From contig CAUBGU010000088.1 of assembly GCA_958435545.1 (NCBI GenBank), positions 1 to 5,000 on the forward strand: DNA of 5,000 nucleotides, in the 5' to 3' direction. Source of the stretch: an uncultured Collinsella sp. Its GTDB lineage: Bacteria; Actinomycetota; Coriobacteriia; Coriobacteriales; Coriobacteriaceae. The translations under genes and the position numbers were made by a program. The notes beneath the pieces are model-generated. The model was not told the origin of the DNA. It did not search any database and saw only the letters and a program-made list of their open reading frames with translations. Positions 1 to 5,000 of this stretch are shown here, piece after piece. Each line of letters begins with the position of its first letter. Position 1 is the stretch's first letter.

Positions 1-46
1 CCTTGGAAACCGAATGATGGTACGAGCATCCATTCGGCTTCCAAGG
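1..46. repeat. Near-perfect 16-bp inverted repeat inside the MFS gene
   Basis: Bases 1-16 (CCTTGGAAACCGAATG) are the reverse complement of 31-46 (CATTCGGCTTCCAAGG) at 15 of 16 positions; the only mismatch is A9 against C38. Three further pairs (17-19 with 27-29) form if C30 bulges, leaving a 7-nt loop at 20-26. The outer end of the repeat falls exactly on base 1. It lies where the MFS reading frame should encode helix 4. It has no T-tract on the side that can be seen. It could be a small mobile or recombination element, or a fold-back artefact at a sequence end; the sequence alone does not decide. Confidence 0.7.
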
Positions 47-398
47 CGGCCACGGGCAGAACGGGACGAACAGAAAAGAGCACGTAGACCTGCCAAAGCT
101 CGCCCACAAAGCTCATGCTGACAAGCACGGCAGAGGTAGCGATAACGGTTAGGGAGCCCAAAACGCGACCGCTTACTTTATCGGCAACATGGCCAATGAC
201 AAGCGATCCGATAACGCTCACCACGGTAGAGATCGCATTGGAGATGTTGTACTGCGCAAGAGATATTCCCAAGTCGCTGACGATGAGCGGCTGGAACAGG
301 CTCATGCAGTTGACGAAAATCGTGTAGCACGTGGCCATGATCACGAAGCCGGAGGCCACCACGAGCCAGCCGGGGAAGAACTTACGCTGCTGGGGCAT
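1..398 (-). CDS. MFS transporter, N-terminal part (runs off the left edge)
   Basis: Read on the minus strand from ATG at 398, the frame stays open for 132 codons to the window edge. An AAGGAG site (403-408) lies 4 nt before the ATG. The protein begins MPQQRKFFPGW, then a first hydrophobic helix (about residues 12-34), a second (about 53-72) and the loop GHVADKVSGR at 69-78. That loop matches MFS motif A between helices 2 and 3 (G69, D73, K74, R78). Helix 3 follows (about 79-97), then LWQVYVLFSVR, the usual entry into helix 4. The N-terminus resembles the oxalate/formate-antiporter-like MFS group, members of which exchange or take up small organic anions; the substrate here cannot be told. From about residue 118 the sequence (LEAEWMLVPSFGFQ) no longer looks like an MFS helix 4 and coincides with the inverted repeat at 1-46, so the gene may be disrupted or misassembled there. 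Family assignment is fairly sure; intactness is not. Confidence 0.8.
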   Translation of the reverse strand, partial: MPQQRKFFPGWLVVASGFVIMATCYTIFVNCMSLFQPLIVSDLGISLAQYNISNAISTVVSVIGSLVIGHVADKVSGRVLGSLTVIATSAVLVSMSFVGELWQVYVLFSVRPVLPVAALEAEWMLVPSFGFQ

Positions 399-425
399 AC
401 TGCTCCTTATTTAACAAACGAATAG

Positions 426-442
426 CCGGCGCCGGGCGCCGG
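426..442. repeat. GC-only palindrome in the leader of the MFS gene
   Basis: CCGGCGCC (426-433) and GGCGCCGG (435-442) are perfect 8-bp complements around a single base, G434. As RNA this would be a 7-bp stem with a 3-nt loop, ending 27 nt before the MFS start codon. On the minus strand it is followed by CTATTCGTTTGTT, which is T-rich but lacks the unbroken T-run of a clear terminator. It may be a weak terminator or attenuator controlling read-through into the MFS gene, or a protein-binding palindrome. The structure is seen; its role is a guess. Confidence 0.5.
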
Positions 443-456
443 TAGTGCCCAAGATT

Positions 457-514
457 GCCTTGAAAGACAAGGGCATAGGCCTTATGGCCATGCCCGCAGG
501 CTTGAAAGGCAAGG
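457..514. repeat. 16-bp direct repeats flanking the terminator hairpin
   Basis: GCCTTGAAAGACAAGG (457-472) and GGCTTGAAAGGCAAGG (499-514) match at 14 of 16 positions, in the same orientation, 42 nt apart. They bracket the terminator-like stem at 471-495. Each copy can itself fold into a short hairpin (CCTTG with CAAGG at 458-462/468-472; CTTG with CAAG at 501-504/510-513). The first copy overlaps the T-tract of the terminator, so its hairpin would compete with termination. No known element is recognised. Confidence 0.5.
462..495 (-). terminator. Likely intrinsic terminator of the M20 amidohydrolase gene
   Basis: GGGCAT (471-476) pairs with ATGCCC (490-495), and GGCC (478-481) pairs with GGCC (486-489). 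A bulged A477 separates the two helices and the loop is 4 nt (482-485). On the minus strand the stem is followed directly by TTGTCTTTC. It lies 26 nt beyond the amidohydrolase stop codon, the expected place. The T-tract is interrupted, so termination may be partial and could leave some read-through into the MFS gene. Confidence 0.6.
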
Positions 515-521
515 TTGGATG

Positions 522-1817
522 CTACCGGTGGTCGGCGATATAGCCCAAAGCGACGGCGGTATAGGCCGCAGCACCGAGCGGCAGCTCGGCATCGTTAAAA
601 CGTGCCTTGGGATGGTGCTGGGCAAAATGCTCGTCCGTATCGGTCACAGCTGCGCCCACGGTAAAGTACGCACTCGGGATCTCGCTCGAAATCAGCGCGA
701 AGTCCTCGCTCGCCATGGCGTGGAACAGCGGCAGGAAGGCGGCCTTGGGCAGCACCACGCCCACGTAGCCAAGCGACGCCTGGGTCATGTCGTCATCGAG
801 TACGAGCGGGGGAACATCCGAAAGCGTCTCGATGGTCGCCGACGTACGATATGTTGCAGCAACGCCGTTTACGACCTCCGCGATGCGGGTCTTTAGGTGA
901 GCCATGAGCTCAACATCAAAGCCGCGCAGCGTTCCCTCGAGCACGCAGGTGTCAGGGATGACGTTGGCCGCCAAGCCGCCAGCAAACTTACCAACGGTAA
1001 GCGCGACCTCCTTAGCCGCCGGCACTTCGCGGGAGATGAGCTCCTGAAGTGCCAGATGCACGTGCACACCCGCCGTGATGGGGTCGATGCAGATTTCGGG
1101 GCTCGAGCCATGGCCGCCCTTGCCCTGAAGCGTGATACGAAAACCGTACACGCCCGAGAGCGCCGGGCTGCCGTAGAGCACCAGGCCGAGCGGCGACTGG
1201 CTATTGACATGCATGGCAAAGGCGACCTGAGGACGCGGGTTCTGCAGCAGACCGTCGGCGATGGCGGCGCGGGCACCCTCAAAGGTTTCCTCGCCCGGCT
1301 GGAACAGCAGTTTGACGGTGGCATTGGCGTCGACGAGCTCGGCCTCGCGGGCCTTGAGCAGGCGAGCCGCACCAAGCAGCGCCGTCGCGTGCATATCGTG
1401 ACCGCAAGCGTGCATGCAGCCGTTGGTGGATGCAAAGGGCTCGCCGGATTCCTCGGCAACGGGCAGGGCGTCCATGTCGCCACGAAGCATGATGACCGTA
1501 CCGGCCTGCTCATTCGTGCAGATGCCATTGCCTTGGGCCGCGGCGGCACCGGCGCCGACAAGGCCCACAACGCAGGAACCATCGACGAGCGTAGCAAATG
1601 GGATGTCCATCTCGGTCAGGCGCGCTTGGATATACGTAGAGGTCTGCGGGAGGCTATTACCCAGCTCGGGCATCTGATGTAAATCGTGTCGCCACGCAGC
1701 GAGCTCGTCTGCAAAAGCCTGAGCTTCTGCAACAAGACCGTCACCGATAGCGGTCTGCGCCGCCGCGGTGGCCTTGGGCGCTGATTGCGGTTGAAGATCG
1801 GACAGTGCTGGTGCCAT
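522..1817 (-). CDS. M20D-family metallo-amidohydrolase (N-acyl-amino-acid / hippurate hydrolase-like)
   Basis: A complete 431-residue protein, about usual length for the family. The frame is also open to an ATG at 1871, but ATG 1817 has GGAGGG 5 nt upstream and gives a typical N-terminus, so it is preferred. Family motifs appear in order: WRHDLHQMPELG (42-53), LRGDMDALP (111-119), MHACGHDMH (135-143), FQPGEE (172-177), the histidine of MHVNS (H203), GKGGHGSSP (232-240, lid domain), GTLRGFD (295-301), SEDF (370-373) and HHP (401-403). Expected metal ligands are all present: C138, H140, E177, H203 and H401; E176 is the likely catalytic base. Members are cytoplasmic and hydrolyse N-acyl or N-aroyl amino acids, indole-acetyl-amino acids or related amides. 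Exact substrate cannot be read from motifs. An Ala/Gly-rich stretch (88-107) before the LRGDMDALP motif seems longer than usual. No signal peptide. Family call is very sure; substrate unknown. Confidence 0.95.
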   Translation of the reverse strand: MAPALSDLQPQSAPKATAAAQTAIGDGLVAEAQAFADELAAWRHDLHQMPELGNSLPQTSTYIQARLTEMDIPFATLVDGSCVVGLVGAGAAAAQGNGICTNEQAGTVIMLRGDMDALPVAEESGEPFASTNGCMHACGHDMHATALLGAARLLKAREAELVDANATVKLLFQPGEETFEGARAAIADGLLQNPRPQVAFAMHVNSQSPLGLVLYGSPALSGVYGFRITLQGKGGHGSSPEICIDPITAGVHVHLALQELISREVPAAKEVALTVGKFAGGLAANVIPDTCVLEGTLRGFDVELMAHLKTRIAEVVNGVAATYRTSATIETLSDVPPLVLDDDMTQASLGYVGVVLPKAAFLPLFHAMASEDFALISSEIPSAYFTVGAAVTDTDEHFAQHHPKARFNDAELPLGAAAYTAVALGYIADHR

Positions 1818-1822
1818 AGATG

Positions 1823-1828
1823 CCCTCC
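1823..1828 (-). promoter_or_regulatory. Ribosome binding site fixing the amidohydrolase start
   Basis: On the minus strand GGAGGG sits 5 nt before ATG 1817. No comparable site precedes the in-frame ATG at 1871, where the extra 18 residues (MHFTLSKCLLQKRYWRAS) show no similarity to M20 proteins and would be read from leader sequence containing the dyad at 1848-1869. Confidence 0.85.
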
Positions 1829-1847
1829 AGTAACGTTTTTGCAGCAA

Positions 1848-1869
1848 GCACTTTGATAGCGTAAAGTGC
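1848..1869. promoter_or_regulatory. Dyad in the amidohydrolase leader, possible operator
   Basis: GCACTTT (1848-1854) and AAAGTGC (1863-1869) are perfect 7-bp complements separated by 8 nt, placed 31 nt before the start codon. The size and symmetry fit a dimeric repressor site, but the dyad could also be an RNA hairpin in the 5' leader. I could not find a convincing -35/-10 pair between the upstream terminator and the start; TTAAAG (1880-1885) with TACGCT has only a 15-nt spacer and is weak. No regulator gene is in the window. Confidence 0.4.
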
Positions 1870-1895
1870 AAGGTACTACTTTAAGGGCGACGCAT

Positions 1896-1920
1896 AAAAA
1901 ATGCCGCCCCGGGAGGCGGC
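1896..1920 (-). terminator. Strong intrinsic terminator of the DMT transporter gene
   Basis: GCCGCC (1903-1908) pairs with GGCGGC (1915-1920) around a 6-nt loop. On the minus strand the stem is followed, after one A, by six T residues (1896-1901). It begins 12 nt past the transporter stop codon. This is a textbook rho-independent terminator and separates the transporter transcript from the amidohydrolase gene. Confidence 0.9.
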
Positions 1921-1932
1921 GCAACAAATTGT

Positions 1933-2916
1933 TTACAATTGCGGACGCGGCTTTCGACGCAAAAAATCGAAATGCGTCTCGCTCAAGATAATCGAAAGAA
2001 AGATGAGCGCGAAGCCGGCGAGCAGGCGCGAGGTGAGCGCCTCCCCCATCAGCAGCACCGAGAACAGCACACCCGAAGGCGACTCCATCGAAAGGAGCAG
2101 CGAGCCCGTTGAGGCCGGGACATGCGCCAGGCCGACGTTTTGGATGAGCAGAGCCACACACGTACAGCCCACCGATAGAAACGCCATCACACCGATAAAG
2201 CTCGGCGTCCACACGGACAGCGGCGCTTGGGTCTCGAATAACAGCGACGAGATCAGGCTCAGCACGCCGTTGCCCACAAACATCCAAAACGTGATGACGT
2301 TGATGTCCATCTTGCGGCCGTACTTGGCGGTCACCGCCATCTGGATGGCAAAGAAGACCGCGCCGCCCAGTGTGATGACATCGCCGACATTGAACTCGAC
2401 GCTATCGAGCGCCACCAGGCCAATGCCCGCCAGGCACAGCAACGCGGCGCCCAAGTTGTAACGGGTAAGCTTTTCGCCGCTTAGGACGTAGCTCGCAAAC
2501 GGCACGAGGATGCAATAGGTACCCGTCAAAAATGCACTCTTGCCTGCCGTGGTCTGTGCCAGGCCAATCGTCTGCAAACCGTAGGCACCCCACATGAGCG
2601 CGCCCATGCCAAGCCCGACGATTAGGTTGCGGGCATTGAAATGAGCGATGATGCGTTTGTGGAAGATGACGAACATAACCAGCGAAGCCGGAAGGAAGCG
2701 AACGTAGAGCAGCTCGAACACCGGAATGGTATCGAGCGCATCCTTCATGGTGGTGAAGGAATAGCCCCAGATGACCGCTATCGAAAGCAGCAAGACCTTC
2801 CAGAACAGCGGCGAGCGTGCGCCGGCACCGCGAGAGGCGCCGCCGGCACCCAAGTCTTCGCGGGCCACAGGGCTGTCGGGCAAGTTTTCGATTTCGTTGG
2901 CAGCGTATTGGGCCAT
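1933..2916 (-). CDS. EamA/DMT-family membrane transporter
   Basis: A complete 327-residue protein with a hydrophilic N-terminus of about 37 residues (rich in Gly, Ala, Arg) and then ten hydrophobic helices, at roughly 40-58, 66-86, 98-116, 124-147, 153-170, 176-196, 207-226, 236-256, 262-290 and 297-311. These form the two tandem EamA repeats (about 40-170 and 178-312). Family hallmarks include AVIWGYSF in helix 1, YVRFLPA in helix 2, SAFLTGTYCILVPF in helix 4, GEKLTRYNLGAALLCLAGIGL, and the matching second-repeat segment SPSGVLFSVLLMGEALTSRLLAGFALIFLSI. The C-terminus is basic (RRKPRPQL). DMT proteins move metabolites such as amino acids, nucleobases or other small solutes across the inner membrane, often outwards; substrate cannot be predicted here. 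ATG 2916 is supported by GAGGA (2923-2927) at 6 nt. The gene has its own terminator and a candidate promoter, so it is probably transcribed alone. Family is sure; substrate unknown. Confidence 0.93.
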   Translation of the reverse strand: MAQYAANEIENLPDSPVAREDLGAGGASRGAGARSPLFWKVLLLSIAVIWGYSFTTMKDALDTIPVFELLYVRFLPASLVMFVIFHKRIIAHFNARNLIVGLGMGALMWGAYGLQTIGLAQTTAGKSAFLTGTYCILVPFASYVLSGEKLTRYNLGAALLCLAGIGLVALDSVEFNVGDVITLGGAVFFAIQMAVTAKYGRKMDINVITFWMFVGNGVLSLISSLLFETQAPLSVWTPSFIGVMAFLSVGCTCVALLIQNVGLAHVPASTGSLLLSMESPSGVLFSVLLMGEALTSRLLAGFALIFLSIILSETHFDFLRRKPRPQL

Positions 2917-2951
2917 GGAACGTCCTCACACTCAATCTGGGCGTGGTGTCC

Positions 2952-2971
2952 GCACGCGTATGGCTGCGTGC
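2952..2971. promoter_or_regulatory. Dyad overlapping the candidate -10 of the DMT gene
   Basis: GCACGC (2952-2957) and GCGTGC (2966-2971) are perfect 6-bp complements separated by 8 nt. The pair covers the candidate -10 hexamer (2957-2962) and part of the spacer, where a repressor would block transcription. In GC-rich DNA a 6-bp dyad can arise by chance, so this is weak evidence. Confidence 0.3.
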
Positions 2972-2985
2972 CGCCTCATGGTCAA
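2957..2985 (-). promoter_or_regulatory. Candidate promoter of the DMT transporter gene
   Basis: On the minus strand TTGACC (2980-2985) matches the -35 consensus at 5 of 6 bases. A 17-nt spacer leads to CATACG (2957-2962), which matches the -10 consensus at only 3 of 6. Transcription would start near 2950, giving a leader of about 34 nt with the GAGGA site in it. The -35 begins inside the T-rich tail of the preceding terminator, so the two elements are packed together. The -10 is poor, so this is tentative. Confidence 0.4.
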
Positions 2986-3022
2986 ATAAAAACGGGGCGC
3001 ACCGGACCCCCGGCACGCCCCG
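2984..3022 (-). terminator. Strong intrinsic terminator downstream of the YhgE/Pip gene
   Basis: CGGGGCG (2993-2999) pairs with CGCCCCG (3016-3022). After a 2x2 internal loop, CCGG (3002-3005) pairs with CCGG (3010-3013) around a 4-nt loop. On the minus strand the stem is followed immediately by TTTTTATTT (2984-2992). It stands 95 nt after the stop codon of the YhgE/Pip gene; that trailer (3023-3117) holds no gene I can support. There is no T-tract on the plus-strand side, so it acts in one direction. Confidence 0.9.
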
Positions 3023-3117
3023 CTACTGTAGCAACAACCGGCGTTGCATCGCAATCCAGCATAATAAAGTGTAAAACTGGAAGGCCTCGATGTTCTGACA
3101 GCGTTTACGTGTCTGAA

Positions 3118-5000
3118 CTAAATCAATTTGGTTGACTCCAGTTTTTCGATGATCCAGTCGTTGGCTTTGATGACCGGACGGCGGAAGACGACGCCCAGGG
3201 CCAGCGACGGAATCAGATAGCTCGCCAGAATGCCCAGCTCAACCCAGTACTCCATATGGTAGGCGCCAGCCATGGCGGCATGCATGGCGTTAATGCCATG
3301 GGTAAACGGCAGGAACGGATAGATCGCCTGGAACACAGGGCCGGTCATCTCGATGGGGAACGTACCGCCCGAACCGCCGACCTGCATGACCAGCAGCACA
3401 ACGGCGAGCGCCTTGCCGATATCGCCAAACGACACCGTAAGCGTGTAGACGATATTGGAGAACACGAGACTCGCGACCCAGCCCGCCAGCACAAACTGCA
3501 GCGGGTTGTCGCACTGGATGCCAAAGAACAGGATGTCGCCCGCGCACACGAGCGTTGCCTGCAGCAGAGCCAAACCGCCAAAGAACAAGTAACGACCCAG
3601 GTAGATCTCGTGTAGGCGTACGGGGATGAGCTCGTTGATAAGCTCATCGTCAACCGACACCTTCATCATGGCCGCCAGCACGATCGAGCCGACCCAGAGC
3701 GACAGAATCGTGTAGAACGGCGCCATGGCCGAGCCGTAGTTGCGGATCGGATAGACCGGTTTGCGATCGAGCGCGACGGGACCGGAAAGCGACACGGCCA
3801 AACCCTCGGGATCGTTGCCAATCATCGTCTTGATCGTGGCAAGGTCGTCCGACATCAGGGCGCCATCGAGCTCATCCTTAAACGCACTGATCTTATCGGA
3901 CGCTTCACCTAGCTGATCGGAAGCCTTGTTGACCAGCTTGGCGGCCTTGGAGAGGCCCTTCGCCAACGAGCCGGATGCGTCGGTCAGGCCGCCTACGGCG
4001 CTATCCAGGTCGCCCGAGATGCCATCAAGCGAGTCCAGAATGCCCGAAACCGTCTTCTTGAGCTCCTTGGCCTTAACCGAGAACGTGGAATCGTAATCGG
4101 ATTTGGCACCCGCGATGCCGGCCTTGGCATCAGCGATGGCCTGATCGACCTCGGCACGCAAGTTGTTGACCTCGGCCATGCTATCGGAGAGAGACTTCGC
4201 GGTAGCCGCCAGATCCTTGGCATTGTTGCGGTACTCAACGGCGATTCTGCCCAGCGACGTCGCGGCGGACTTGAGGCCGTCCTTCAAATTCTCATCGCTC
4301 ACCTGGTCGGCAAGGCTGCGGAGCTGATCGGCCATCGCATCGATATCCTTGGCGCGCGCATTGAGGGCCGCAGCGGCATCGTTGAGTTGGGACACCGTAA
4401 GGTCGACATGCTGGTTTGCGGTGTCGAACGCCTTCGCGAGCTCGGCAGACACATTGTCGAACGAACCCGCACTTCCATCGATTGCGGCATCGATGGCATC
4501 GTTTGCCGCCTTAAGCGCTTCTTTGGAATCATCGATGCCGCTTTTGGCATGTTCCATGAGCTGCTTTGTCGACTCATCGACGGCACCGGTCTGCTTGAGC
4601 ATGCCGCTCGCCGACGTCAGCGAATCGGACGTGGAGCTCAAAATGACCGCCAGCGACGAAGCATTTGCCCGAACGTCTCGCAGGTCCTCAATCGAATCGC
4701 CGAGCGTCGAGGACAGGTTGGCGATAAAGTTACCCACCTGGTCGGTGCTCATGTAATCGAGCAGGCTGGACACCGTCTTAAGACCGATCGTCGTAATGGT
4801 CTCGGTAAAAGTTTTGTTAACCTGGCTCTGGACGGCGCTCGAACCCTTCTCGGTCACGATCTGCGCAATGGCGTTGGCCTTCTGATTCTCGTAGAACTCG
4901 ATATCGGCATGCTTCACGTCGGTCGAGAAAAGCGTCATCATGTCAGCGCTAAACGTTTTGGGGATAACGACGGCAGCATAGTACGCGCCCGACTTAACGC
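3118..5000 (-). CDS. YhgE/Pip-family membrane protein, C-terminal 626 residues (5' end outside window)
   Basis: An ATG occurs at 4941, but the frame is open to 5000, and the extra residues (VKSGAYYAAVVIPKTFSAD) are conserved YhgE N-terminal sequence, so this is a gene cut by the window edge; perhaps 100 residues including the first membrane helix are missing. Visible parts: the N-terminal domain with NQKANAIAQIVTEKG (38-52); a long Ala/Asp/Ser-rich, probably coiled-coil extracellular region (about 90-395); the hallmark YPIRNYGSAMAPFYTILSLW (416-435); then about five helices (427-446, 468-493, 502-523, 527-544, 585-604) with GGSGGTFPIE (541-550) and PFLPFTHGINAM (561-572). The C-terminal part is ABC-2-permease-like. 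Relatives include lactococcal Pip and Bacillus YueB, surface proteins used as phage receptors, and EsaA of type VII secretion. Native role is not well known. No secretion genes are visible, so no such link can be claimed. It ends in a strong terminator. Confidence 0.92.
   Translation of the reverse strand, partial: VKSGAYYAAVVIPKTFSADMMTLFSTDVKHADIEFYENQKANAIAQIVTEKGSSAVQSQVNKTFTETITTIGLKTVSSLLDYMSTDQVGNFIANLSSTLGDSIEDLRDVRANASSLAVILSSTSDSLTSASGMLKQTGAVDESTKQLMEHAKSGIDDSKEALKAANDAIDAAIDGSAGSFDNVSAELAKAFDTANQHVDLTVSQLNDAAAALNARAKDIDAMADQLRSLADQVSDENLKDGLKSAATSLGRIAVEYRNNAKDLAATAKSLSDSMAEVNNLRAEVDQAIADAKAGIAGAKSDYDSTFSVKAKELKKTVSGILDSLDGISGDLDSAVGGLTDASGSLAKGLSKAAKLVNKASDQLGEASDKISAFKDELDGALMSDDLATIKTMIGNDPEGLAVSLSGPVALDRKPVYPIRNYGSAMAPFYTILSLWVGSIVLAAMMKVSVDDELINELIPVRLHEIYLGRYLFFGGLALLQATLVCAGDILFFGIQCDNPLQFVLAGWVASLVFSNIVYTLTVSFGDIGKALAVVLLVMQVGGSGGTFPIEMTGPVFQAIYPFLPFTHGINAMHAAMAGAYHMEYWVELGILASYLIPSLALGVVFRRPVIKANDWIIEKLESTKLI

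Noticed and set aside
897..1682. Open plus-strand frame of 261 codons opposite the amidohydrolase gene
   Set aside because: It lies wholly over the strand complementary to an M20 gene with every family motif. Its protein is rich in Arg, His and Gly, shows no domain or membrane segment, and is the usual by-product of GC-rich antisense DNA.
1865..1870. TTGCAC on the minus strand as a -35 for the amidohydrolase
   Set aside because: No sequence resembling a -10 lies 16-18 nt downstream of it.
1818..1871. 18-residue N-terminal extension of the amidohydrolase from ATG 1871
   Set aside because: No ribosome binding site precedes that ATG, the residues have no family similarity, and GGAGGG sits just before ATG 1817.
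1901..2461. Open plus-strand frame of 186 codons opposite the DMT gene
   Set aside because: It starts inside the terminator stem, has no ribosome binding site and no recognisable protein features; the transporter on the other strand explains the sequence.
3023..3117. Possible small RNA or small gene in the trailer after the YhgE/Pip stop
   Set aside because: Only 4-5 bp hairpins (for example GCAAC with GTTGC) and no open frame with a ribosome binding site; it reads as an ordinary 3' trailer.
2641..3135. Plus-strand frame of 164 codons crossing the DMT start and the YhgE/Pip terminator
   Set aside because: It runs through a promoter-like region and a strong terminator stem on the other strand and encodes no recognisable protein.
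3790..4730. Coiled-coil region as a chemoreceptor or tape-measure protein
   Set aside because: The flanking YhgE N-terminal sequence and the NYGSAMAPF hallmark with C-terminal helices place the whole frame in the YhgE/Pip family; there is no chemoreceptor signalling hairpin or HAMP domain.
4349..4756. Plus-strand frame of 135 codons rich in Ala and Ser
   Set aside because: It mirrors the Ala/Asp/Ser-rich coiled coil of the YhgE/Pip protein; the composition follows from the antisense strand.
1..5000. A novel defence, mobile or multi-gene system
   Set aside because: All four genes belong to familiar families, terminators separate them, and there is no nuclease, helicase, transposase, integrase, toxin pair, reverse transcriptase or repeat array in either strand.

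Overview
The window looks ordinary, GC-rich bacterial chromosome. Four protein genes all lie on the minus strand, so transcription runs from position 5000 towards position 1. GC-rich codon use, strong GGAGG-type ribosome binding sites and the gene types suggest a gut actinobacterium of the Coriobacteriia (Collinsella-like). That placement rests on general resemblance and was not tested by any search.

Layout in the direction of transcription: (1) 5000-3118, the C-terminal 626 residues of a YhgE/Pip-family membrane protein whose 5' end lies outside the window. It is followed by a 95-nt trailer and a strong intrinsic terminator (2984-3022). (2) 2916-1933, a complete ten-helix EamA/DMT-family transporter with a candidate promoter that begins inside the T-tract of the previous terminator. 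It ends in its own strong terminator (1896-1920). (3) 1817-522, a complete M20D-type metallo-amidohydrolase whose start is fixed by a GGAGGG site. A 7-bp dyad lies in its leader and a likely terminator (462-495) follows it. (4) 398 to the window edge, the N-terminal 132 codons of a major facilitator superfamily (MFS) transporter. Its last visible 46 bases form a near-perfect inverted repeat that is hard to reconcile with normal MFS sequence.

Terminators separate all the complete genes, so this reads as single-gene transcription units, not one operon. The amidohydrolase and the MFS transporter are the only pair that could plausibly work together (uptake or export linked to hydrolysis of an N-acylated or amide substrate), and that is inference. 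I found no tRNA, rRNA, CRISPR array, insertion sequence or prophage gene. There is no gene-free stretch longer than 300 bases. I see no convincing new multi-gene system. The items most worth a second look are the inverted repeat at the left edge, the stacked hairpins at 426-514 and the dyads in the two leaders.
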